Shown: positions 18,254 to 28,202 of the stretch, in pieces
Layout: each line of letters opens with the position of its first letter
Numbering within the stretch: the stretch's first letter is position 1
Source of the DNA: CAVVIO01 sp963748095
GTDB lineage: Bacteria; Bacteroidota; Bacteroidia; Bacteroidales; UBA10428
Length of the DNA: 64,000 nt
Assembly: GCA_963748095.1 (NCBI GenBank)
Contig: CAVVIO010000102.1
Location: 1 to 64,000 of the forward strand
Direction: 5' to 3'
Program-made: the position numbers and the translations under genes
Notes under the pieces: generated by a model
Told to the model about the DNA's origin: nothing
Seen by the model: the letters and a program-made list of their open reading frames with translations, nothing else
The model's database searches: none

Positions 18254-19219
18254 ATGAAACTTTTAAAAACAATGAAGTATCAGTCTGTCCTTTTCAAACT
18301 GCTGCTCTTTCTTATCTTACTTATTGGAATGATTAGCTGCAACCCCGGAGTAAAAAAAGACAAGACCAAAAAGATGGCGGTTGTAATTTCGACACTCAAC
18401 AACCCATGGTTTGTAGTATTAGGAGAATCAGCTGCCAAACGGGCACGTGAACTGGGATATGAAGCACAGATCTTCGACTCACAGAATAATTCAGCCAAAG
18501 AGGCCGAGCATTTCGATAATATTATTGCCATGGGCTACGATGCCATCCTGCTTAATCCCACTGATGCAGATGGTTCGGTACTCAATGTGAAACGAGCCAA
18601 AGCTGCAGGAATCCCCACCTTTTGTATCGACCGTGAGATAAATTCAAAGGACGCGGCAGTAACCCAGTTGCTTTCGGATAGTTTCACCGGTTGTATCAAA
18701 GAAGGAGAATATTTCGTGAAGCAAATGCACAAAAAAGGTAATTACGTCGAAATCCTCGGGTTGGTGGGCGATAACAACACATGGAACCGATCCAGCGGTT
18801 TTCACAGCGTGGTCGATGAGTTTCCCGGCCTGAAGATGGTGGCTCAGCAAAGTGCCGATTTTGACCGTAACAAAGCGCTTGATGTGATGGAAACCATCAT
18901 GCAGGCCCATCCTGATATTGATGCAGTCTTCTGCGGAAACGATGCCATGGCACTGGGTGCCTACCAGGCTGTACTGGCAGCCGGCAAAGCCGACAAGATC
19001 AAGATTTTTGGGTTTGATGGTTCTGATGATGCCGTCCGTTCGATTGCTGAAGGGAAAATGGCTGCCACGGTCATGCAGTTCCCCGTGCTTATGGCCAGAA
19101 AATCTGCTGAGCTCGCTGATGAATACATCAGAGGACGACGCGACTTTGACAACCGAACCCCTGTCGAAGTGAAATTGGTTACTCCTGATAATGTTTCAAA
19201 ATTCCTTCCTGAAAAATAA
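18254..19219 (+). CDS. Ribose-type sugar ABC transporter, substrate-binding lipoprotein
   Basis: A 321-residue periplasmic-binding lipoprotein (Peripla_BP_4/RbsB type). The lipobox is IGMISC with Cys29. The mature part starts with KKMAVVISTLNNPWFVVLGE and has the hinge-region signatures NPTDADG, DREINSKDAAVTQLLSDS and FCGNDAMALGAYQA. This class binds pentoses and hexoses. Sequence alone cannot give the sugar; the neighbouring catabolic genes suggest an uncommon pentose. It is tethered to the membrane facing the periplasm and works with the DUF2291 protein, ATPase and permease that follow. Confidence 0.93.
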   Translation: MKLLKTMKYQSVLFKLLLFLILLIGMISCNPGVKKDKTKKMAVVISTLNNPWFVVLGESAAKRARELGYEAQIFDSQNNSAKEAEHFDNIIAMGYDAILLNPTDADGSVLNVKRAKAAGIPTFCIDREINSKDAAVTQLLSDSFTGCIKEGEYFVKQMHKKGNYVEILGLVGDNNTWNRSSGFHSVVDEFPGLKMVAQQSADFDRNKALDVMETIMQAHPDIDAVFCGNDAMALGAYQAVLAAGKADKIKIFGFDGSDDAVRSIAEGKMAATVMQFPVLMARKSAELADEYIRGRRDFDNRTPVEVKLVTPDNVSKFLPEK

Positions 19220-19224
19220 TATCC

Positions 19225-19860
19225 ATGAACAAAACAATTAAATATATCCTCGGAATTATAGCTGTTTTACTGGTAGTCTATTTTTCACTGGACATTGAAA
19301 ATCTGCAGAAACACCAGGCCAGCACAACGAAAAAGACATTCGACGCCACGGAATATGCTGCCCGCTTTTGGAAAGATGACCTCCCCAAAAGTATTGCCGA
19401 TGCAACACCAGTAACTTCACTTTTAAAGAGTCTGGAAGATGATCCGCAAAATGCCTTTAAGGAATATGGCCGTAAGTTAGGCATTTCCACGACATACTAT
19501 TTCATGGTGAAAGGAAAAGGAATTATTCAATCGGTGAAAGACGATTACCTTGAAGTAGCAGTTGGAGACAACACCAATATTCGGGTAGCTACCGGCTTCA
19601 TCTTTGGCAATGCAGTTCGGGATGGGTCCGGTCAGGTCAATATCAACAATTTTCTGAACATGACCGATTTCAATAACGTGTCGATAGCTATTGATAAGCT
19701 GGTAAAAGAAAAAGTGGTTTCAAGGTTAAGAAAAGCTGCGGCTAAAGGAAAACAACTTGATTTTGCCGGAGCCACTGAAATACAGGAAGACCAGGTAAAC
19801 CTGGATTCTTTACGGATCATTCCTGTTCAAGCAATTATATCCGATGGAAAAACAGAATAA
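19225..19860 (+). CDS. DUF2291 membrane-anchored protein of sugar ABC clusters
   Basis: A 211-residue protein with one N-terminal membrane anchor (YILGIIAVLLVVYFSL, about 7-22) and a soluble periplasmic domain (GYFMVKGKG-like core: TTYYFMVKGKGIIQSV, VATGFIFGNAVRDGSG). It matches DUF2291, found almost only beside ribose-type importers; role unknown, perhaps an accessory of the transporter. Its end overlaps the ATPase start by 17 bases, so the two are translationally coupled. Confidence 0.85.
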   Translation: MNKTIKYILGIIAVLLVVYFSLDIENLQKHQASTTKKTFDATEYAARFWKDDLPKSIADATPVTSLLKSLEDDPQNAFKEYGRKLGISTTYYFMVKGKGIIQSVKDDYLEVAVGDNTNIRVATGFIFGNAVRDGSGQVNINNFLNMTDFNNVSIAIDKLVKEKVVSRLRKAAAKGKQLDFAGATEIQEDQVNLDSLRIIPVQAIISDGKTE

Positions 19861-21378
19861 AACTACAACCCCAATTCTTGAAGTCCGGAATATCTCCAAA
19901 GATTTTTCAGGTGTATACGCGTTGCAAAATGTAAGTTTGGAAATTTATCCGGGCCAGGTAACAGCTATTACCGGTGAAAATGGTGCGGGTAAATCAACCC
20001 TGATGAAAATTATTTCCGGTGTTTATACCCAGTATGAAGGTGATGTGTTTCTGAATGGAGAAAAGGTTTCTTTTAATAACCCTAAAGAAGCCGGGAAAAA
20101 TGGCGTGGTTATCATTCATCAGGAATTGAACCTTATCCCCTACCTCAGCATTACCGAAAATCTTTTTCTGGGCAACGAACTAAACAACAAATTTGGTTTG
20201 CTTGATTACCCGAAAATGAACAAGAAAGCCGAAGAATTGCTTGCCAGGCTTCATCTCGACGTTCCACCTTCATTACCCCTCAATCAATTGCGCGTTGGGC
20301 AGCAACAGTTGGTAGAGATCGCCAAAGCACTGTTGCTCGAATCCAAAGTACTAATCATGGATGAGCCCACTTCGGCTATCAGTGATCATGAGGTGGAGCT
20401 GCTTTTCAAAATTATTAATGAGCTCAAGGCAAAAGGTGTGGCCATTGTTTATATTTCGCACAAGTTAAATGAGCTGTTCGAAATTGCCGACCGGTATGCC
20501 GTATTGCGTGATGGAAGAAGCATGGGCTAGGGAAAATGAAGGAAACAACACACGACCAATTGATCCAGCTAATGGTGGGGCGCGACCTGAAAGACAGTTT
20601 CAAAAAAGAAAACACCATTAGGGATAAAGAAGTCTTACGGGTTGAGAACCTGACATTCAGAAACCCGGAAAACAAAAATGATTACCTGGTCAATGATGTT
20701 AGCTTTTCGCTCCGGGAAGGTGAAATTCTGGGTATCAGCGGGCTAATGGGTGCCGGACGTACCGAAGTATTGGAAGCTATTTTCGGGTTGTACCCCAAAT
20801 ATGTTTCCGGCAAGATTATCGTTAATGGGAAAGAACAAAAAATCCGGTGCGTGAACGATGCCATCGCTGCCGGAATTGCCCTGGTCCCCGAAGACCGGAA
20901 ACTCCAGGGATTAATTCTCAATATGAATGTAGCCAAAAATACCAGTTTGGCCAGCCTCGATAAGATTTCAAAATTCAACTTCATTGATAAAAAGAAAGAA
21001 GCTGAACTCAGCAAACAATTCATCAGAAAACTAAATACCAAAGTTTCTTCTTCCAGACAGGTAGTGGAAAAGCTAAGTGGAGGAAACCAGCAAAAAGTAG
21101 TGATAGCAAAATGGCTGGCCACCCACCCCAAAGTGCTGTTGCTGGACGAGCCGACACGTGGAATTGACGTCGGTGCTAAAAGTGAGATATACAAACTGAT
21201 CAGCGAGCTGGCTGCACAGGGAATGAGTATCGTTTTTGTTTCATCTGAGCTTCCCGAGATACTCGCTATCTCTGACAATATTCTTGTTTTATCCGAATCA
21301 ATATTAACTGCCAGACTGAGTCGGGCAGAAGCTACTGAAGAAGTGATAATGAAAGCTGCCCTTGTTGAAAAAGAATAA
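19844..21378 (+). pseudogene. Ribose-type sugar ABC transporter ATPase (RbsA-like), frameshifted between the two domains
   Basis: Two open frames (19844-20530 and 20536-21378) together equal the usual ~500-residue double ATPase. The first has Walker A GENGAGKST (44-52), signature LRVGQQQ and Walker B LIMDEPTSAIS. The second has the degenerate GLMGAGRTE, signature LSGGNQQK and LLLDEPTRGID. The first ends LRDGRSMG-stop and the second resumes MKETTHDQLIQLMVGRD, exactly as in RbsA with one base missing near 20527. An AGGG lies 5 bases before the ATG at 20536, so separate translation of the second half is possible. Consensus error, mutation and a genuine split remain open. Confidence 0.88.
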
Positions 21379-21390
21379 AATATAAAACAA

Positions 21391-22365
21391 ATGAATACGA
21401 CAGAACTAAAACATAAACTGATACAGTTTCAATCCATTATTGCCCTTGCGGTGATGTGCATTATCCTGAGTTTTTTGAGTGACCGTTTCCTGACAGGAGA
21501 AAATGCATGGAATGTGATGCGTCAGATCTCCGTGAACATGATTATTTCCGTCGGAATGACACTGGTGATCCTCACGGGCGGCATCGATCTTTCCGTGGGT
21601 TCCATACTGGCTTTCGCCGGAGCTGTAACCGCTGGCATGCTGAAGTTTGGCGCTGAGTTTACTGACCTGAACGTGTACATCGGGTTCACGCTACTTGGAG
21701 CTTTGATAGGAGGAACGCTGGTAGGAGCTTTTCTGGGCTGGTTCAACGGGCTTACTATCACCAAATTTAAAGTACCACCTTTCGTGGCAACACTCGCGAT
21801 GCTTACCATTGCCCGGGGACTTACAATGCTGTGGACTGGGGGATTCCCGATCACCGGTCTGGGTGAAAATATGGCATTTATTGGTACGGGTTGGTTTTTG
21901 GGCATTCCCATGCCCGTCTGGATTTCCGCTATCGTGGTATTGGCGGCCGTTGTACTTACCAAACGCACCACACTGGGACGACATATTTATGCCATTGGAG
22001 GCAATGAAACAGCAGCTGAACTTTCCGGTTTAAAAATCAAGAAAATAAAAATGATCGTCTATTCCATTGCCGGAGCGCTGGCCGGGATTGGCGGTATCAT
22101 CGTTACTTCACGGCTCGATTCGGCGCAGCCCAACGCGGGTTTCGGCTTCGAGCTGGATTCCATTGCCGCGGTGGTCATCGGAGGAACATCGCTGTCAGGG
22201 GGCAAAGGAACAATCATGGGAACCGTTCAGGGTGCACTGATCATCGGTATCCTGAATAACGGTCTGGTGTTACTCAATGTTTCTCCTTTCTGGCAACAGG
22301 TAATCAAGGGCCTCGTAATTTTAATGGCAGTGGTAATTGAAAAGTTTAATTCCAAAAGTGAATAA
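21391..22365 (+). CDS. Ribose-type sugar ABC transporter permease (RbsC-like)
   Basis: A 324-residue inner-membrane permease of the BPD_transp_2 family, with about ten hydrophobic segments. Typical pieces are GMTLVILTGGIDLSVGSILA and the ATPase-coupling region TAAELSGLKIKKIKMIVYSI, then GTSLSGGKGTIMGT near the C-terminus. It starts 12 bases after the ATPase stop and completes the importer. The first secreted DUF1593 gene begins 11 bases after its stop, so the surface enzyme is probably in the same transcript. Confidence 0.94.
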   Translation: MNTTELKHKLIQFQSIIALAVMCIILSFLSDRFLTGENAWNVMRQISVNMIISVGMTLVILTGGIDLSVGSILAFAGAVTAGMLKFGAEFTDLNVYIGFTLLGALIGGTLVGAFLGWFNGLTITKFKVPPFVATLAMLTIARGLTMLWTGGFPITGLGENMAFIGTGWFLGIPMPVWISAIVVLAAVVLTKRTTLGRHIYAIGGNETAAELSGLKIKKIKMIVYSIAGALAGIGGIIVTSRLDSAQPNAGFGFELDSIAAVVIGGTSLSGGKGTIMGTVQGALIIGILNNGLVLLNVSPFWQQVIKGLVILMAVVIEKFNSKSE

Positions 22366-22376
22366 ATTGTAACCAT

Positions 22377-25300
22377 ATGAAATATTTTGTTTTAGCAATT
22401 TTTATATTCGGTGTTTTTAGGCTTGGGTTCACTCAGGATGCATTCTTAAAAAGCCAGCATACAAGACCTCGTATAGTGATCTCTTCAGATTTTCCACCGC
22501 TGGATGTTTGTATGAGTGATTGTGCGGCAGATCATACCAGCGATCCCGATGATGTGCAGTCGATGGTACGCTTCCTGCTTTATGCGAATGAATTTGACAT
22601 AGAGGGATTAATTGCTTCGTCGGGTACATTTGCCAATGTGGCAAATAAGCAAAATATACTTGACATAATTGATCTATATGCAAGGGTATATGACAACCTT
22701 GTTGCACACGATTCTCTTTACCCTACACCCGACTTTCTGCGATCGGTCACTTATCAGGGACGTTCCGGCACCTGGGGTGGATCGGTCAGTAATAATATTG
22801 GCGATAGCAAAGATAGCGAAGCTTCGGATTCGATCATCAGTATCGTTGACAGACCGGATCCGCGACCGGTTTGGTTCTGTTTCTGGGGCGATTGCAGTAA
22901 TTTAGCACAAGCTATCTGGAAAGTAAAGAATACACGCAGTGATTCCGCATTGCAGGTCTTTCTTAGCAAAATCCGGATCTATCAAATAGCCCACCAGGAT
23001 AGTACGATTGATTGGATGCTCAACAATTTTCCGAATCTGTTTATAATTTATTCGCGATCGACATATCAAGGTATGTTTGGTGGTTCAAGTGATTCGCTTG
23101 GGAATTTGTCATGGCTTAATACTCACATTCGCCAAAACCACGGACCATTAGGTGCTGTTTACCCACCAGCCGCAATGGGCGTAGATGGTCTGAAAGAGGG
23201 CGACACCCCGTCATTTCTTTACCTTGTGAGTGCTGCTCACGGAATGAATGACCCGGAAGATCCATCCCAGGAAAGCTGGGGAGGCCAATATGTCCGTGTA
23301 GATTCCACTAATCATTGGGTTGATGGACCTGGCCAGTCGAGTATCTCCAGGTGGAAGTCACAATACCAGGCAGAATTTGCAGAACGTGCAGACTGGATGA
23401 TGCCCCGGTCAACTGGTGTTAAAACTTCTTTTAAACCCCGGATTATTGTATTGACGGATATTTCAACATGGGAAACTGATGATCATGAATCATTGACACG
23501 GCTCCTTGCCCATGCTGACCTGTTCGAAATAGAAGGCATTATTTTTACAACGGGATGGAGCTGGGATGATATTAGTTCCAGTTGGAGTACTAATACAGGT
23601 TTAGCAATAATTGATACTGTAATTAATGCATATGAAAAGGATTTACCAAACCTGATGTTACACTCTAATCAAACCGGGTTTTCACAGGATACAACCCGGC
23701 AGGAAATTGGATACTGGCCAAGCGCTGACTATTTAAGAAAACGGGTTATGTTGGGTAGTCTGAAAAGGGGAATGAAATATATTGGTGCCGGAAATAATTC
23801 CGATGGTAGTAACCTGATAATAGTACAGGCGGATGAAAATGACGATCGTCCGATATGGATAACATTTTGGGGAAGCGGAAACACGCTGGCACAGGCAATC
23901 TGGCAGGTACAGCAATCGCGTAGTGAAGCGGATTTAAAAACCTTCCTGCACAAACTTCGTGCTTATGCGATCACCGATCAGGATCGTAGTTATGATGGTT
24001 CTGAAGGATACGAAATAAGTAGTCAACAGTGGTTACGTCGCGAATTTGCCGATGATCTTTTCTATATATGGGACGAATGTGCCTGGAAATATCAAAACGG
24101 TACCGGGCGCAATAATTGGTCACAATACGAAACCGATATACAAGGGCACGGTAATTTAGGTAACCAATATCCAAAATACAAGAATGGTGTTGAAGGCGAT
24201 ACTCCCTCTTTTCTGTATTTACTGCCCAATGGGCTTAATGATCCAAACGATCCGGCCCAATGCAGTTGGGGTGGATATTCAGTATGGAGTATTGGCCCCG
24301 ATAAAGTAACCTATGCCTATAACAATTATACCGGCACAGCTTATAGTACATGTAATAAATATGAGAATCATTTTTATGCGGCCACTTTTAATAATTTTGC
24401 TGCACGGATGGATTGGGCCAAAAGTGGTTCTGGGAATCGGAATCCCGAAGTTGTTTTTGAAGGTGACTCTAGTTTAAACGTCCTTACTATAACTCCCAGG
24501 CCAGACTCCATTGTAGTTCTTGATGCATCAGGTACTTTTGATCCTGATGGTGATTCCTTGACATTTAATTGGTGGATACAGCCCGAAGCAGGAACATATT
24601 CTAAAAATGTTACGATTACAAACAGCAATTCAAGTATTGCTACTGTTCAGGTTCCTTCAGATTCTGATGGGAAAACGTTTCATATAATTTGTGAAGTAAC
24701 AGATAATGGAACGCCTAACCTGACCAGCTATAGAAGAATAATTTTTAAACCAAGCATAACAGGGACAAATATAACGGTTAACCAGATACCTGTTGCATAT
24801 GCAGGTCCGGATCAAACAGTTAAAATCAGCAACGGAGATAGTGTGGGAATTGTAAAACTTGACGGCTCCGGAAGTAATGATTTTGATGGATCAATTATAT
24901 CATACATTTGGAGTGAAAATGGTAATGAGATTACGGACGGTCCAATTGCTTCATTAGATATGTCTGCGGGAGAACATATAATTACCCTTACAGTAACTGA
25001 TGATAAAGGGGCAGCCGATACTGATGAAGTAATCATATCTGTAATTGATATGAACAGTACAGATGCAGATATATGGCTGGAAGCAGAATGTGGTACTATC
25101 GGATCTCTATGGAATATCAATTCAGATGTTTCTGCTTCGGATAGCGAATATATAACCATACAGCCAGGAAATAATAGTACAGACAATCCACCTTCAAATG
25201 ACAATGGTCTGGCAACCTATAATTTTAGTATCAGCGAAAGTGGAACTTATAAACTATGGACCCGGGTTATTGCACCCAGTACTAATGATGATTCGTATTG

Positions 25301-25796
25301 GTTAAGAATGGATAACGGTGATTGGTTTTTATGGAACAACATTACTTCATCATCAAGTTGGACATGGGCATCAGGTCAGTCTTATTCCCTGAATTCGGGA
25401 GCACATTCATTAAAAGTTGGGTATTGTGAAGATGGGACAAAATTGGATAAGCTTTACCTTACAAAAAGTGGCAGTACACCGGCTGGAGAAGGTGAAACAG
25501 CTGGAAATTGCATTGATACAACTGGTGGTTCAACGGGTGTTTATTCGATATCCGAACTGAAAAACATCGTAGTATATCCAAATCCTGCAAATGATGTATT
25601 GTATGTTTCTTTCCCTGATCCTGAAGAAATGAATAGCGCTCTGTCTATATACGACTCAAACGGTAAATTGATCAAGGATATATCTACTTTTAAAAATGTA
25701 AACAGCATAAATATCAGTGGAATACATCCAGGTGAGTACTTTTTGGTAGTTGATAATAATAATAAACAAATATGTAAAAAATTCATTATTAAGTAA
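22377..25796 (+). CDS. Secreted double DUF1593 (nucleoside-hydrolase-like) protein with PKD, carbohydrate-binding-like and T9SS domains
   Basis: A 1139-residue protein with signal peptide (ending about 20). Two Sde182/DUF1593 nucleoside-hydrolase-like domains follow (about 31-350 and 355-690). The first has the Asp-rich site as Asp38 and DPDD at 56-59; the second has TDISTWETDD, a weaker site. Then come a Sde182 C-terminal beta domain (about 700-790, LDASGTFDPDGDSL), a PKD domain (about 800-890), a CBM6/35-like domain opening with IWLEAECGTIGSLW, and a T9SS sorting domain (VVYPNPANDVLYVSF). Nucleoside hydrolases cleave furanosyl N-glycosides; activity of DUF1593 is poorly known. Location in a sugar operon suggests a surface furanosidase or glycan binder. 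Confidence 0.88.
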   Translation: MKYFVLAIFIFGVFRLGFTQDAFLKSQHTRPRIVISSDFPPLDVCMSDCAADHTSDPDDVQSMVRFLLYANEFDIEGLIASSGTFANVANKQNILDIIDLYARVYDNLVAHDSLYPTPDFLRSVTYQGRSGTWGGSVSNNIGDSKDSEASDSIISIVDRPDPRPVWFCFWGDCSNLAQAIWKVKNTRSDSALQVFLSKIRIYQIAHQDSTIDWMLNNFPNLFIIYSRSTYQGMFGGSSDSLGNLSWLNTHIRQNHGPLGAVYPPAAMGVDGLKEGDTPSFLYLVSAAHGMNDPEDPSQESWGGQYVRVDSTNHWVDGPGQSSISRWKSQYQAEFAERADWMMPRSTGVKTSFKPRIIVLTDISTWETDDHESLTRLLAHADLFEIEGIIFTTGWSWDDISSSWSTNTGLAIIDTVINAYEKDLPNLMLHSNQTGFSQDTTRQEIGYWPSADYLRKRVMLGSLKRGMKYIGAGNNSDGSNLIIVQADENDDRPIWITFWGSGNTLAQAIWQVQQSRSEADLKTFLHKLRAYAITDQDRSYDGSEGYEISSQQWLRREFADDLFYIWDECAWKYQNGTGRNNWSQYETDIQGHGNLGNQYPKYKNGVEGDTPSFLYLLPNGLNDPNDPAQCSWGGYSVWSIGPDKVTYAYNNYTGTAYSTCNKYENHFYAATFNNFAARMDWAKSGSGNRNPEVVFEGDSSLNVLTITPRPDSIVVLDASGTFDPDGDSLTFNWWIQPEAGTYSKNVTITNSNSSIATVQVPSDSDGKTFHIICEVTDNGTPNLTSYRRIIFKPSITGTNITVNQIPVAYAGPDQTVKISNGDSVGIVKLDGSGSNDFDGSIISYIWSENGNEITDGPIASLDMSAGEHIITLTVTDDKGAADTDEVIISVIDMNSTDADIWLEAECGTIGSLWNINSDVSASDSEYITIQPGNNSTDNPPSNDNGLATYNFSISESGTYKLWTRVIAPSTNDDSYWLRMDNGDWFLWNNITSSSSWTWASGQSYSLNSGAHSLKVGYCEDGTKLDKLYLTKSGSTPAGEGETAGNCIDTTGGSTGVYSISELKNIVVYPNPANDVLYVSFPDPEEMNSALSIYDSNGKLIKDISTFKNVNSINISGIHPGEYFLVVDNNNKQICKKFIIK

Positions 25797-26028
25797 ATGT
25801 CCAAAAATATATTAACAAACCACATATTTTCCCTTTCTAAAGCCCGTCAATTAAAATGCAGGTATTTTGAAAGAGAAGATGCCATTTGTATTCAATGAAA
25901 TATATCTTAAATTGCATACTTAGTTAAACTTATATATAGAACTTGATACTTGCATCTAAATGAAGAGCATCAATTTAAAACTTAAAATACTTTTTTACGA
26001 AATGTTTTAACGATTAATAAATCATATT

Positions 26029-27457
26029 ATGAAAAACTTTATACTCTTAATAGCACTATTTTTGACGTTTAATTCCCTTTTCGGCCAAACAGTCCCAAAA
26101 AACAGGGCAATCATATTATCAGATATAGAAGCCGATCCGGACGATACACAATCCTTTGTCCGGTTACTTTTATATTCTAATGAAATTGACATTGAAGGAT
26201 TAATCGCCACGACTTCCTGCTGGCATAAAACTGAGGTTAATCCGGAATCGATCAGGAAAATTATTAAGGCGTATGCCAGCGTGCAACCTAATCTTAATAA
26301 GCATGAAGCCGGTTTCCCCAATGCGGAATCTCTTTTAATGAAAGTAAAACAAGGACTTCCAAAATATGGAATGACTGGAGTCGGAGAAGGAAAAAATTCA
26401 GAAGGGGCTGACTGGATAATAAAAGTACTGGAAGAGAATGACCCGCGACCGTTATGGATATGCGTCTGGGGAGGTGCCAATACACTTGCCCAGGCATTGT
26501 ATGAAATTAAACAGACTAAAACGGCAGAAGAAGCCAAAAAACTAATTGCAAAACTTCGGGTTTATACTATTTCCGACCAGGATGACAGCGGTATCTGGAT
26601 CAGGAATAATTTTCCGGACCTGTTTTTCATAGTCAGTCCGGGCGATGATTACGGAAGCGCCACATGGATTGCAATAAACAGTTTTATAAAAGGGTATAAA
26701 CAATGAAGAGATCAGCAATAGCTGGCTGGCCAGGAATATTCAACAGGGACATGGCCCGCTTGGTGCCGTATATCCCGATGTATCATGGGGAATGGAAGGA
26801 GATACGCCATCGTGGTTGAATTTAATTCCGAATGGATTGAGTGATCCGGAGCATCCCGACTGGGGTGGCTGGGGTGGCCGTTATGAACTGTATAAACCTG
26901 ATTTTGCCAAACAAACGAAAGGAGGGTCGGGTGTTCCTTTTGAGCCTGAAACGAGAGCAATATGGACCGATGCAAGCGATAGCTATACGCCTTATGTTCA
27001 TAGTGAATACGGACGGGCAGTAAAGCCTGACACAGCCACATTCACAGGTAATAAAGTAACATTGTGGCGCTGGCGTAATGACTTCCAGAATGATTTCGCG
27101 GCCCGGATGAACTGGTGTACAAAATCATACGAAGAGGCCAATCATCCACCGGTTATTGTTTTAAGTAATCCTGAACAGATAACCGTTAAGTCGGGTCAGG
27201 GATTTGGACTGGATGCTTTTGGAACTACTGATCCCGACGGGGATAGTTTCAGTTTCCTGTGGTTCACTTATCCCGAAGCAGGAACATGTAAAAAGCCCGT
27301 TAAATTGTCGCAGCCCGAGAATTCCCATGGTATTTATGCGGTTGCACCGGAAGTGGATAAAAAGGAAACAGCACATATTATTCTGAGGGTAACCGATAAA
27401 GGCACACCGGCATTATCGAGTTACAAAAGAATAATCGTGACGATATTGCCGAAATAA
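26029..27457 (+). pseudogene. Secreted single-domain DUF1593 protein, single-base frameshift
   Basis: Deleting one T at 26695 (AAAGGGTATAAAC) joins two frames into a 475-residue protein, the usual length for this family. The restored junction reads SFIKGINNEEISNSWLARNI, then GPLGAVYPDVSWGMEGDTPS. It has a signal peptide (about 1-20), the Asp cluster D32 and DPDD 36-39 (ILSDIEADPDDTQSFVRLLL), and the C-terminal Sde182 beta domain (DAFGTTDPDGDSFSFLWFTY). No T9SS domain. It is a paralogue of the preceding large protein, 230 bases downstream, and probably the last gene of the sugar locus. Confidence 0.88.
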
Positions 27458-27866
27458 TTTTCCGGCGTGACGGTATGTCTGCGACTTTTCCTGTTTGGCT
27501 AAGGCTTCTGCTTGCCTGATACAAGCAGACCTATGTCGAAAATATTTCTAAGGGTCTGATTGCAATAGGCAAGTTATGCCATGCCTTCTTTTAATTCCAA
27601 TAATCCTTTGTATCTTCACAACTGGGGCTGTTCCGATACATTCAACAAGTATGTGACGTACATTTAGTATCTAAACGGTATATGTAAGTTGAGAAAAGGA
27701 GATAACAGGCATATCAGATAAATACGAACAAAATTCACAGGTGCCATAATAACCATAAAGACATTCAGAAGCTTCGTGAGTGTTTATGCTTATGTTAAGC
27801 AACTAGCTAAAAAATACACTTTATTGCTGACTTGTTCAATGTTAGTTAAATGTATATCTTTGAATT
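27458..27866. other. Intergenic region before the toxin-antitoxin genes, with a repeat-like motif
   Basis: No gene seen in these 400 bases. A small hairpin (CTGCTTG ... CAAGCAG) lies at 27509-27530. TACATTTAGTATCTAAACGG at 27659-27678 resembles the core of the two longer repeats at 28616-28667 and 29249-29300. Confidence 0.5.
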
Positions 27867-28202
27867 ATGATTGTAAAAGATGAAATATTAAAAAGGTTAA
27901 CTGATTTTAATACTTTATGTCAATTGCATAAAGTCAAGTATTTATATGCATTTGGTTCATCTGTTACCGATAGATTCGATTATGATAAAAGTGATATTGA
28001 TTTGTTAGTAGAAATAGACGACGCTGACCCTATTGAGAGAGGTGAAAAATTGATTTCTTTATGGGATACTTTTGAGAGCTTTTTTCATAGAAAAGTTGAT
28101 TTACTCACAGATTCCTCAATTCACAATCCGTATTTGCGCAAAAGTATTGATTCTACAAAAGTATTAATTTATGACGGAGCAAGGCAAAAAGTACTTATCT
28201 GA
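27867..28202 (+). CDS. mntA: MntA-like nucleotidyltransferase antitoxin (type VII toxin-antitoxin)
   Basis: A 111-residue minimal nucleotidyltransferase. The active-site motif GSX10DXD is present: Gly30-Ser31 in YAFGSS and Asp43-x-Asp45 in KSDIDLLVE. In the characterised HepT/MntA system, MntA neutralises the HEPN toxin by adding AMP groups to a tyrosine near its catalytic motif. The next gene is such a HEPN protein and overlaps this one by 32 bases, supporting a two-gene operon. Here the antitoxin comes first. DNA is AT-rich, as expected for a mobile module. Confidence 0.88.
   Translation: MIVKDEILKRLTDFNTLCQLHKVKYLYAFGSSVTDRFDYDKSDIDLLVEIDDADPIERGEKLISLWDTFESFFHRKVDLLTDSSIHNPYLRKSIDSTKVLIYDGARQKVLI

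Noticed and set aside
20682..21278. 198-residue open frame antisense to the ABC ATPase second half
   Set aside because: Serine-rich shadow frame opposite clear ATPase motifs.
26022..26537. 171-residue open frame antisense to a DUF1593 gene
   Set aside because: The plus strand encodes the conserved DUF1593 motifs; the antisense product has no family features.
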